Below, piece after piece: positions 13,868 through 24,350 of a stretch of 64,000 bases of DNA. The first letter of the stretch is position 1, and every line of letters begins with the position of its first letter. The notes beneath the pieces were generated by a model. The model saw only the letters and a list, made by a program, of their open reading frames with translations. It made no database searches and had not been told where the DNA came from. The DNA comes from Bolinopsis microptera. Taxonomy: Eukaryota; Ctenophora; Tentaculata; Lobata; Bolinopsidae. The DNA is taken from the NCBI RefSeq assembly GCF_026151205.1, contig NC_087074.1, positions 5,146,001 through 5,210,000 of the forward strand, given 5' to 3'. The position numbers and the translations under genes are program-made.

Positions 13868-16800
13868 TTATTGGAGCAGTTTAGAACACTCCCTAGCAAT
13901 GGCTAACTCCTCATTAGTCCTGACCACTAAAACCCTAGGTTCACTGTGAGTACTGTGAGTAATATCACAAAGAGGAGTGTCTCTAGAGTACGTGTCATGT
14001 GACACTGGAAGTAACCCTCCACACACCAGCCTGTGAAGTAGAGGACTGTTCTCTCCAACACCTCCCGTGAAGATTATACAGTCTACTTTGTTGTTCAGCA
14101 CTGCACTGTACGCTCCTGAAATAAGGTTACTAGGGCGACAGTTGCTAGGGTAACAGTTGCTAGGGTAACAGTTGCTAGGGTAACAGTTAGCAGGGTAAAA
14201 GTTGCTAGGGTAACAGTTGTTTGGGTGACAGTTGCTATGGTTACAGTTACCAGGGTAACAGTTGCTAGGGTAACAGTTGCTAGTGTAACAGTTACCAGGG
14301 TAACAGTTGCTATGGTAACAGTTGCTAGTGTAACAGTTGCTAGGGTAACAGTTGCTAGGGTAACAGTTGCTAGTGTAACAGTTACCTGGGTAACAGATAC
14401 TAGGGTAACATTGGATAAGGTTACATCTGTTAGAGGTAAAAGTTGCTAGAATAAGGGTTACTAACCGCTTAAAAAAGTTGAAATAACAAACCTAAACATT
14501 TCTTGGCACTGTAAGCAAACATGTTGAAGGCGAGAGTGGACCCAGGATCGCCAGTAGAATATCCTCGCTCCACAGTCAAACTGTCCGAGCTACCTGATTG
14601 TGGGACAATTATCAAACGACCTGATAACTTAATATCTCTCAGTACTAGAAACATTGTACATGTTGTGCTGTACATGTTGGACTTGTTGGTAAAAGCCAAT
14701 GAAAAGTGGGAAGAAATACAGTGTTACATTTGAAATGGGTAAGAAAGAAGCTCACCTGAAATACCGTAAAGTCCTGATTTATTGTGAAGAATGTCGCTCA
14801 CTTCTTCGCTAGAGTAGCCTTCGTCTGAAAAATTCCACAGTTAACTATTTCCTATAAGGTAAAGATTGAGACGGGGGAGGAATTATGACCTATTCTGATC
14901 AAATACAAGAATGTTAATGTGAGCTACTACTTTGAGGTGCCAATTCATAATTAATGCATTCAAAGACATTTTATCATATTTTTTGTGTTAATATTGAAGT
15001 TGAAGTTTTTAACTAAATATAGTTAAAGCCATCTCGATGTAATAATAATAAACAAATTTTTCGCAGCTTGGCAATTGATTGGTGTACTTGGTGTTGTACA
15101 CACTGTATTGATAATAATATCACGTTGTACGTGTAAATAGTGTGGATATATGCGAATATATAATCTACAAACTGAAATAGCTAAAGTGTTTAACTATATT
15201 TGAACTATAAATAAATCAAGTGTGACACGAGTCTAATAAAGCAGTCTAATAAAGCATTAGATTAATATTACACGTGAAACCATAAATAAGTGCCCAATTT
15301 AAAATTTTGGGCACTAAAATTCTTATTCCTTGGCCAATTTTTTAATTTTTCATGCTTATTTGAAGGCCATTAAGGCATTTGACCCAGTCAAAAAAGTTTC
15401 AGTTTTATATCTTTTACGGTTTTTGCGGAACGTTGTGTTAAAGTTGATGCCGTGGTGTCAGTAAAATGGTACGGATATATACATGTATATTATATAATAT
15501 ATACCTATATATATAATATATATATATATATCGTCTCGCTCTATATATATATATCGTCTCGCTCTATATATAGTAAGATACACCTAAGATACACATATAT
15601 ATATAGTAAGATACACCAAAAATACAGTGCAAGAACTTTATCAGTGACTTTATAAACACTAAACAATGTAAGACCAGGGATCCTAGAGTAAGCTATACAA
15701 ATTTTATCGTGTCTACCACGGTTTTGTATATTTTACTGTGTCTACCACGGTTTTGTATATTTTACTGTGTCTACCACGGTTTTGTATATTTTACTGTGTC
15801 TACCACGGTTTTGTATATTTTACTGTGTCTACCACGGTTTTGTATATTTTACTGTGTCTACCACGGTTTTTTATATTTTACTGTGTCTACCACGGTTTTG
15901 TATATTTTACTGTGTCTACCACGGTTTTGTATATTTTACTGTGTCTACCACGGTTTTGTATATTTTACAGTGTCTACCACGGTTTTGTATATTTTACTGT
16001 GTCTACCACGGTTTTGTATATTTTACTGTGTCTACCACGGTTTTGTATATTTTACTGTGTCTACCACGGTTTTGTATATTTTACTGTGTCTACCACGGTT
16101 TTGTATATTTTACTGTGTCTACCACGGTTTTGTATATTTTACTGTGTCTACCACGGTTTTTTATATTTTACTGTGTCTACCACGGTTTGCCCCTACCTGC
16201 ACGACAATCCCCTTGTAACGTGTCAAATACCATGAAAACTTTACATGACAGCTTCTTGCCTTTGATCTTACGTTACTGTATCAGAATTACCGATAGAAAA
16301 ATAATTCTGCGAGTTAAAACAATCGACCAGGTCCTTATCTTGGTTTAAAGAGGCACTTTGAGGGTTCTTTCTACGGAACAAATCATTAGCCTATCAACTT
16401 CAGCTCCGCTCAGTAGTTGCCGACAGGTCACAGTCAAGCAGTGAGCATGTTCTACATTTTAAACTTTACAAGCTTTTAAATCTCAGTTTGAGCTAGAGAG
16501 CTAATGGATAAGTTGCTTTATTTTACATACGTTTTCAGGAATTCGAGAGAACTGAAGATTATTAGGTTTGGTCTATTTAAGGCTGTAGTAACTATATAAG
16601 CCATACAACGGCCGTTTATATGCCGTTTAAGGGGAGTAAAAATGTCTTATCTCCCACTCTTGCAATTATTCTTATATTTTGGGCAGTTCGGCAAAATTTT
16701 GTAAAAAGTTCGTTGAATTAGTCACATTTTTCAATTCGGAAAAATTCAACATTGAAATCTATTTATTTACTAAATGTAATTGAGAACAATTTGAGACATT

Positions 16801-19800
16801 AAGTTGCGCTGATGACATCCGTATATAAAACGTTCTATAAAATAGGTAAACTGATGTGAAAATTGAAGCGCGATTAATGAGTTCGGTAAAAGTTCGGCAA
16901 TTGCTTTTAAAAGGTCATGGAGTTCGGCACCTTTAAAAGTTCGTGGAGTGCGTTTTGCCCAGCTATTTACTATAATAGTCTATGGTTAATTGTGAGCATA
17001 TAGTTAATAATAATAGTTAATAGTTAATAGTACTATGTTTACAGTATGCACTGAAGGGGTATCATAGGAAGTTTCTTGAACCTATAAAGCTATAACACTT
17101 AACAGGTACCCCTCCTCAGTCCTCATTTAACCCTCAATTAAGTTTCTTATCATCCGGCTGAGTCGACCGAGGAGATCGCATAGATCCTATGGATCCTTAG
17201 CTACTCCCTAGACTAGGTGACACTGGGATTCGAACCCTGAACCTTCTGCGCAGAAGGCGGATGCTCTAACCACTAGGCCACCTAGCCACCTAGCATATGA
17301 AACTGATTTGAATGTGTGAGATCAGAAACAAAACTTATAACATAAGTATAAGGTACTCCACCAAATAGAACATACTTTACAACATTATAATGTTTAAACA
17401 GAATATTTTTTTCTAGCAGCTGGTTTGTTGAACGAAATTATACGCCGGAAATAATGGAGCAATAAAATCAGTTAATCATTTCTCTGAAACAATTTTCAAC
17501 ATGTAATTTCAGGCATCAACATGTTCTAATATGCGGCTAATAAACAATCGCCCTATCATTCAAATTGGTTTTAATCCCTTTAATTTTTAATCTTCAGCTA
17601 AAGTGTCTGATTGGTTGGTATTACACACAGTGGCGTAACGAAGGGCCCCGCTGACCCCGCTGTGCGGGGGGGGGGGGGGGGGGGGGGGGGGGGCTTGTCT
17701 TAGGGGGGGGGGGGGGGGGGGGGGGGGCGCCAAATCGTCGTTTGAATGTGGGACAATTTCGAAAACTTAACTAAAGTACTAGCAAAACTGCGCGTTTTGC
17801 TCTAGATACACACCTTTTTAGAGATTTTACCGGCGTATCCTCTAAAATCACCTAATTTGTTCAATTTTTGGGAGGGGCATCAAAAGGGGTGGGGCGCCAA
17901 CAGGGGGGCGCTTTTTCGGCGGGGGGGGGGGGGGGGCGCCAACAGGCATCGTTACGCCACTGATTACACAACATTGGGTGCTATTTGGGTGTAATTTCAG
18001 CTGGATTAACCATAGAAAATGTGGTTGTTTCATGTATACTTAGGCTCCTGGATTGGGAGTACAGATAGAGAGATCAGCTGGTTACAAAAGGGAAAAAATG
18101 GGTTGCCCAACATGATAGACTGAATAGTTCATCTGGAAATCCAAACTTTCAAAGAACAGCAATGTAACTTTGCATGTTATATAGTGCACAGCAAGGCCGA
18201 CCAAGTCAAAGCTATTTGTCATGTTACTGAAGGAAGTTGGGACAAACTCTAAAGAGGAACTTTGAACCCTGATGCGGGACAGGGATATATGGAGGGGGTT
18301 ATCTGGCGTAGATCGGACTTCCGACCTAGTACTAGTAGAAGCTGCTAATACAAATAAAACAGTAAATCACCATGCACCAGGAACCGCGGTGTCTTTGCTA
18401 TTAAGAGACTTTGAGAATAATCACAGACTCACAGATATCTCTTTAGACTAAGAGTTGACATTACTGATGGAGGGTAACCTAACGTGGTCAATCATTAAAT
18501 CAAATAAATTAATCAATTTTGAAGGAGCTGTTTACAGTTTATCGACAATTTTCGACGCAAAATCATCCTCATCCTGCACGAGCTTATATTTCCCACGCGA
18601 AGGACTCACCTTACAATTATAACATACTACATAGGATAAAGTCTTAGTATAAAGTTTTGTGTTTGGTACCTTGAAGGAGCTTGATGATGATGGAGGGGTC
18701 TAAATCTCCTGATCTGGATCCCATGGGTAAGCCAGCAAGTGGTGTGTATCCCATTGTAGTGTCAATGCTCTCGCTATCTTTAATACACGCCACACTACAT
18801 CCGTTTCCTGAAAGTATCTTGTATTTATACTTGTTTTCGGCTTTCGCCTACAAACCTGGATCTTTCAAGTTTCATGTAGGAGGTAATTATCGTATTCATG
18901 GTTAAACAAGGAACTGAAACCGAGGGGTTCCGTTCAGGCTCTTCACACTTTGTTTCTGTCTATAGTTCTAATGTACCGTCACAATAGTGACTTTAAATAT
19001 ATTACATTGTGCACTTGCGCGCGCTAAAAACTCACTCAATAGCCAAGTAACACACAAAATGTTAGTTCGGCGATCGCGCGTGCCGTCAAGTACATGAACC
19101 GCGAGCAATACAGATAAATGGGCACTAGATCAAAACAACTGGCATTTTACATAACAACCTACGGATAGACATGAAATAAAATCAGATGGAGCCGTACTAG
19201 ACACATACTATACACACCTCTGCATACGCTGATAAATAGAAATAACAGATAAAACAAACCTAAGTGAAAAGAGATAGCGTTTATTTTGTCCTTGCCCAAG
19301 AACCGTGCAGCTTGCTCCACCACATACTTGTGAGAAGTACCATGGAAACCGTACCTCCTGTATTTGGTAGCTAAGTTGCTAGGGAGGGGGTATGTGTAGG
19401 CATAGTCAGGGAGAGTTCTGTGGTAACCAGTGTCAAACACACCAACCTGCAGCCAGGGAGATATAAGAATGTTTATTATAACACTACAATAAACAGGAAT
19501 ACCCTAGAGATCTTGAGGGTTATGAAGAGGGGCGAGGGAGTATTTGAGGGGGGCCGGGGCTAACCTGTAGAGCAGTAGGAAATATCCGGGTAGCAGCAAG
19601 AATCCCCGCTAGATTGTGAGGGTTATGAAGAGGGGCGAGGGAGTATTTGAGGGGGGCCGGAGCTAACCTGTAGAGCAGTAGGAAATATCCGGGTAGCAGC
19701 AAGAATCCCCGCTAGATTGTGAGGGTTATGAAGAGGGGCGAGGGAGTTGAGGGGGGCCGGAGCTAACCTGTAGAGCAGTAGGAAATATCCGGGTAGCAGC

Positions 19801-21216
19801 AAGAATCCCCGCTAGATTGTGAGGGTTATGAAGAGGGGCGAGGGAGTTGAGGGGGGCTAACTTCTCTAATATTTCACTATCTATAACACAGCTCTCTGGA
19901 AACACTGTTCCTCCGTGCACTACTCTGTGACCTACTGCCACTATATCTTCACTGAGGAGTGTTATCGTTAGATAGGCTATAAAAGTAAAGGACTTTGTAA
20001 ACATACTACCAGGGTGTTTGACTCAAACATTTGATGCTGTATAATTAATATACTTATATCTTTTTATAATATAGGTAATATATACTTATATTATATAAGT
20101 TATATACTTACATATAAACTTGTGATAAGTAATACAAACTATTGTTAGAAAGTACCTAGAATGAGATCGGATAGTATCAGCAATAAATGAGAGACTAGCT
20201 GAGTGTGTAGGAGTGGAGATAGTGGTAGAGATAACAGTCTCCTTTCCTTTCTTTATCTTAACAGTCGGTACTACGTCACCAGTTACTGTCAAACCTGGAG
20301 TAACTACTGGTAACTAACTGGTAAATTACTGGTAACTACTGGTAACTTACTGGTAAATTACTGGTAAATTACTGGTTACTTACTGGTAACTTACTGGTAA
20401 CTTACTGGTTACTTACTGGTTACTTACTGGTTACTTACTGCTAACTTACTGGTAACTACTGGTAAATTACTGGTAACTTACTGGTAACTTACTGGTAACT
20501 TACTGGTAACTTACTGGTAACTTACTGGTAACTTACTGGTAACTTACTGGTAACTTACTGGTAACTTACTGGTAACTCGCTGGTGAATAATAGTTAATGT
20601 GTGTAATAGGAAGGCTACATCATTTCTAACTGTAATGAAACACTTCATTTGATTTATAGTTCGTTGCAGCAACCTTACATATAGAGACCAAAATTAGACT
20701 AGTCTGTATTTAATAATGTCTTAACTTAATTAATAATTTAATAACGTCTAATATATATTATTACAATTTATTTATAGTCATGAAAAATCCATTCTCAGAA
20801 ATGTATATTTCGTCATTACCTAATCCACAATAATTATCGCTTATTAGATGCCACGTACAATAATTAATACAATAAATGTAACATTTTAACTGACCGTCAA
20901 CCGCCCCACTAAGAACAGAAGTAACAGAGTAATGGTAACTACTGGTAACTACTGGTAACTACTGGTAACTACTGGTAACTACTGGTAACTACTTACCGTT
21001 AACTGCCCCACTCAGAACAGAAGTGACAGAGTTCCTTTTCTCCTTACTCAGAGAAAACAAGTTAAACTTGAGAGAGCTGCTTCCAGCGTTGAGCACCAGT
21101 ATACCCTGTCTGGATTCAGTGGAGACATGACGTGTACAGTGAGACACAGTAGAGACGTGTGTGGAGATGTGGGCGGGGAGTTGTTTCCATGGTAACACTA
21201 CTTTCCAGCAGTTCAT
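13868..21216 (-). CDS. ackA: Acetate kinase, probably mitochondrial, eight exons
   Basis: Exons in transcript order (minus strand): 21216-20997, 20294-20156, 19951-19768, 19446-19260, 18807-18670, 14824-14756, 14593-14492, 14115-13868. All junctions are GT-AG with consistent phases, giving 428 residues against about 400 for bacterial AckA. The enzyme makes acetyl phosphate and ADP from acetate and ATP, or the reverse. Family signatures in order: [11 protein letters not shown] (phosphate binding), [40 protein letters not shown] across the exon 4/5 junction, [19 protein letters not shown] and NEELAIA. The counterparts of the catalytic Asn, Arg, His, Asp and Glu of the Methanosarcina enzyme are all present. 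The first ~37 residues are basic and Ser/Thr/His-rich with no acid until a Glu near residue 34, which suggests a mitochondrial presequence. An extra LNSLAP hexapeptide precedes APLHNP. No phosphotransacetylase or phosphoketolase gene is in the window. The metazoan introns argue against bacterial contamination. Confidence 0.92.
14126..14410. repeat. 15-bp minisatellite of X-box motifs in the last acetate kinase intron
   Basis: Nineteen head-to-tail 15-bp units, consensus GTTGCTAGGGTAACA. Seven units are exact. Others vary the centre (GTTACCAGGGTAAC, GTTGCTATGGTAAC) yet most keep the RFX X-box pattern RYYNYY-N2-RRNRAC. The array ends 11 bases before the acceptor of the last exon at 14115. Whether it is regulatory or merely a satellite is unknown. 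Confidence 0.9.
15711..16190. repeat. 29-bp minisatellite, 17 copies
   Basis: The unit GTCTACCACGGTTTTGTATA plus TTTTACTGT repeats every 29 bases, from 15711 to the last copy at 16175. Copies are nearly identical, differing by single changes (TTT for TTG, an A for T at 15969). Because 29 is not a multiple of 3 and the unit has no stop in any plus frame, all three plus frames stay open for about 500 bases. These are spurious open frames, not genes. Confidence 0.95.
17040..17295 (-). mobile_element. tRNA-derived SINE-like element
   Basis: On the minus strand from about 17295 there is a box A (TGGCCTAGTGG) and a perfect box B (GGTTCGAATCC) at tRNA spacing. The anticodon arm has become a 16-base palindrome (CCTTCTGCGCAGAAGG) with a 6-base loop, and the acceptor stem pairs poorly. 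This fits a degenerate tRNA or tRNA-derived SINE head followed by a non-tRNA body better than a working tRNA. The downstream limit is approximate. Confidence 0.55.
17628..17962. mobile_element. hAT-type MITE with G-rich core and 8-bp target duplication
   Basis: Terminal inverted repeats CAGTGGCGTAACGA and TCGTTACGCCACTG bound 335 bases. They are flanked by a perfect 8-bp duplication ATTACACA (17620-17627 and 17963-17970). CAG ends and an 8-bp target duplication are hallmarks of hAT transposons. The interior has three poly-G tracts and no transposase. Confidence 0.93.
19505..19860 (-). repeat. Tandem copies of the 3' end of acetate kinase exon 3
   Basis: A unit of about 100-103 bp, containing the coding segment from APLHNPHNL to FPTALQ plus its CAG|GTTAGC splice junction, is repeated. 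Junctions fall at 19768 (the one used in my gene model), 19668 and 19565, with partial units at both ends. Copies 2 and 3 lie in intron 3. The spacings are not multiples of 3, and reading past the first junction soon meets a stop, so a normal enzyme requires the first donor. Confidence 0.85.
20300..20578. repeat. 11-bp minisatellite carrying GTAAGT on the gene's sense strand
   Basis: Repeats of ACTGGTAACTT on the plus strand. On the minus strand, the sense strand of acetate kinase, each unit reads as CCAGTAAGTTA, so about eighteen perfect GTAAGT donor-like hexamers sit in intron 1 just upstream of exon 2. The exon 2 acceptor lies at the array edge and lacks a clear pyrimidine tract. Confidence 0.85.
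20932..20996. repeat. 10-bp repeat abutting the exon 1 donor
   Basis: About six copies of GGTAACTACT (plus strand) run straight into the exon 1 splice donor of acetate kinase, so the intron begins GTAAGTAGTTACCAG and continues as the repeat. A partial copy of the adjoining exon end lies at 20891-20930. The same 10-bp unit forms a larger array at 24165-24350. Confidence 0.85.
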
Positions 21217-22600
21217 CCTAGTAATTGCAGATATGTGATGTTATGTTCGTCATTATAGTCATTATAGTGCCCAAATGGAGAGGTCTGAATCCCGTATTTT
21301 TCAGATAAGAATGTAACTTTTACAGTAAATTGTACATAAAATCAAAAACATTAACTACAAACAACTTCCACAATTAGCAAATTATTTAAAATCTCGGTCC
21401 AGAGAGTAAATATTTGAGTATAGACTAAAAGTGATCGGTTGAAAAGAACAGAGAAACAGTTGCACCCTTTATCGGAACAGTAAAAACTAAAAAGTATATC
21501 ACAAAATTTGTAATTCAATACGCTAGGAAATCAGAACCTGAAACAAACTTGATAACATGCACGCTATGTTACAACTAGTGTTACAAGTAATGTCACAACT
21601 AATGTCACAACTAATGTGACAAGTAGTGTTACAACTAGTGTTACAAGTAGTGTTACAAGTAGTGTCACAACTAGTGTTACAACTAGTGTTACAACTAGTG
21701 TTACAACTAGTGTTACAAGTAGTGTTACAAGTAGAGTTACAACCAGTGTCACAAGTAGTGTCACAAGTAGTGTCAGAACTAGTATCACATTAATAACACA
21801 TTAATAAAATGTGTTAAATAAAGTGTGTTTATAATTATGATTTATGGTACATTGTTATTTATTATATTTATATTTTAGGCTGTAACCTTACTAGTTCAAT
21901 GGAATAAACCTAGCATGCCTTGGTTGCAGCATCGCTCCACTTATAGGTGCATTTAGGGCCCGATGTAATTGCTATGATCAGTTTACTGGTCAACTGGTGT
22001 TTCGGTGTCCCTTATTTTGTTTACACTCGGTCACTTGTCAAGGCATGTAAGGTCATTCGGCGATATTTTCTTTGAAATAAAATGATGTATTTGTGTAACA
22101 ATTTGAAAGTTTATTGATTAAAAAAAAAAGTGTCACAATTAATGTGACAACTAATGTGACAAGTAGTGTGACAACTAATGTGACAAGTAGTGTCACAACT
22201 AGTGTTACAACCAGTGTTACAGCTAGCTGGTCCAAAACTATTTGCCCCTGCTCCTTACAGACCCATATTACCACCCCCCCCCCCCTGTAGGTACCCCTCC
22301 CTCCAGTAGGTACCCCGCCCCCTCCTGTGACAAATTGGGCTGCTACACTGACTATTTCCATGATGAGCGCACTAAATTTGGATTAGACGGGAAAATATAA
22401 CGTCATAAAATACAAAGGAAATTAGAAAACGGCCAAAAGTAGAATAGGGTGATGTAAATATTATATTAATTCAATGATTACTTGCATGCTACGATTTTTA
22501 TGTTTGAGTTAATAAACTATGATGATTATATTATATGAATTTTTCTTGATAGAGTGCTTATCTTAAAGTTAAATGTTTTTACAGGCTCTAATGATGTAGT
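21217..22600. repeat. Upstream flank of acetate kinase with 12-bp minisatellites
   Basis: No gene is seen. Two arrays of a 12-bp unit (ACTAGTGTTACA and variants such as AGTAGTGTCACA) occupy 21570-21790 and 22128-22225. A short C-tract lies at 22267-22283. Long open frames on both strands over the arrays are by-products of a unit length divisible by 3. Confidence 0.8.
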
Positions 22601-22679
22601 TTTACGAAGATGTCAAGCCTTACGTTGTGTGTTTCCCTTCGTGTCCAAAAGCATTATATTATATTAATTCATTCTTTCT

Positions 22680-23385
22680 GCAGTTCAAAACGTTTCTTCT
22701 TCTTCAAAGTTTGTCTCTCAACCCAAAAATCAGTTCACGGTACTGCACCTGGTTACCTCAAAGCATTACTGGATTTGGATGTAGTGGATACAGAACTCTC
22801 AAACACTGTGACCAGGTCGAAAAGACCGGATGACCATCTCATGCTCAAGATACCAAAGAATAAAAGGTCCAAAGTTGATGACAGACGTTTTTCAAGCCAT
22901 GCACCGGTTGCATGGAACTCTCTTCCGCTGATGTTGAGAAGTATTACTGATACCAACTGTTTCAAGCGAATGTTAAAGTCATTTACATAATCAGTTCTGA
23001 TGTTTTTTCTTTCCATTGTCTTCACTTTGCAAGACACGTTGGCTTTTATTTTTTACCGCACTCCATTTTATGTCTTGATGTCTAACTTTCTAGGATCTGT
23101 CTCTTTCTTGATTGATTATGTCACTGTACTTACCTTTATTATACCTACATGTATTGTATGGTTTCTGCTTCTATTTAGTTTAGTGTGGTATACAATAAAA
23201 GATGTTTTAATTTTGTCTTTGCCTTATGATGACTGATGAGTTATACTTTGTTCACGTTTACACATTTGCTCACATCACTCACAGTCAGCCGCTCTGACAT
23301 GGTTAACCACCTTCCTTGTGTTGTTGGTTAATCATATGAGCGGGATATAAATACCTCATTTCATTTCATTTAATTTCAGTCGACC
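22680..23385 (+). mobile_element. 3' end of a LINE (CR1/L2-like), 5'-truncated
   Basis: An open frame ending in TAA at about 22990 encodes the typical C-terminal tail of a non-LTR retrotransposon ORF2: a YLKALL segment, a basic linker, then RRFSSHAPVAWNSLP and a final FKRMLKS. It is followed by 3' UTR and a terminal ATTTC-type microsatellite (23360-23380), as expected of a LINE 3' end. Endonuclease and reverse transcriptase regions are missing, so this is a dead copy. Confidence 0.8.
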
Positions 23386-24164
23386 ACAGTCGAAATAACT
23401 CAACCAGTTTTACATATTTTTGCATGAAATTGTCGGGATCGGTGTATAATTGCAAAATTGCAAAGAATATTGGTGGCCAAATTCCAAAATTTGCGGGGCA
23501 AAATTAAGAATTAAACATTGACCTACTTACTAGGGGGGGGGGGGGGGGGGGTCAGGTTCTAAGTTCTGTACGTGTCGTCGACTAAGTGTAATTTTGGAAT
23601 TTTTCAAAAGACCCACCCACCCCCCTTCGCGGTACGTGTTTAGAAATCACAGTACTGATTGTGTCTTGGTATATAAAATAAGATACCCATAAATTGTTTT
23701 AAACAGCTCATTAAACATTGGGAAATGGGCAAATTATACCCCACTATTTAGTAGAGGTTTTGTTTTCAATGTAGTCGAATTAGATAAAAAGTTACAAAAA
23801 GAAGATACATTTTTTTTAAACCAAAAAAACTCAAAAAAACCTCAAAACCCATTCCCAAAATGGAAATTTGAGGTAAAATGGTTTTTTTTGGGTTGGACAC
23901 CCCCCTCAGTACCATGTACTAACTAAACTGTATTTCTGGGAAATGAGCAGCATACTAACTGTGTTTTGGAAGAAAATAATTACCCACCCCCCCCCCCAAC
24001 GTCACGTACGATACTGACTGTATGATCCCCCCCCCCCCCCCGCTGCTACACTGACTATTCCCACGTTCAGTGCATTAAATTTGGATTAGACGGGAAAATA
24101 TAACGGAAAAAGGACCCTATCAGCCCAACTGGGCACTGGTAATATTTCATCCTTGAGTCCTGAA
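23386..24164. other. Intergenic, G/C homopolymer tracts
   Basis: No gene. Contains a G-tract (23530-23551) and C-tracts (about 23987-23996 and 24028-24041). A short segment at 24040-24105 repeats one at about 22335-22405 (GCTGCTACACTGACTATT...), indicating a duplicated or mobile sequence. Confidence 0.5.
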
Positions 24165-24350
24165 TACTGGTAACTACTGGTAACTACTGGTAACTACTGG
24201 TAACTATGGTAACTACTGGTAACTACTGGTAACTATGGTAACTACTGGTAACTACTGGTAACTACTGGTAACTACTGGTAACTACTGGTAACTACTGGTA
24301 ACTACTGGTAACTACTGGTAACTACTGGTAACTACTGGTAACTACTGTCC
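24165..24350. repeat. 10-bp minisatellite GGTAACTACT
   Basis: About eighteen units of GGTAACTACT with two 8-bp variants (GGTAACTAT). It is the same unit as at the acetate kinase exon 1 donor, about 3.2 kb away. Confidence 0.9.

Larger units (their letters stand above)
14825..18669. other. Large intron 5 of acetate kinase
   Basis: The intron between the exons ending at 18670 and starting at 14824 (minus strand) holds an AT-dinucleotide tract (about 15470-15610), a 29-bp minisatellite (15711-16190), a tRNA-like SINE (about 17040-17295) and a G-rich MITE (17628-17962). No further exon was found; the acetate kinase reading is complete without one. Confidence 0.6.

Noticed and set aside
15709-16348. 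Three overlapping open frames of 165-193 codons
   Set aside because: They are rotated translations of one 29-bp satellite without splice sites or homology.
17217-17292. Functional tRNA gene on the minus strand
   Set aside because: Boxes A and B are good but the anticodon arm has a 6-base loop and the acceptor stem pairs poorly; a SINE head is more likely.
21564-22361. Val/Thr/Leu repeat proteins near 21.6 and 22.2 kb
   Set aside because: By-products of a 12-bp satellite whose length is a multiple of three.
14126-24350. CRISPR-like array in the tandem repeats
   Set aside because: Units are contiguous without unique spacers and the genome is eukaryotic; these are minisatellites.
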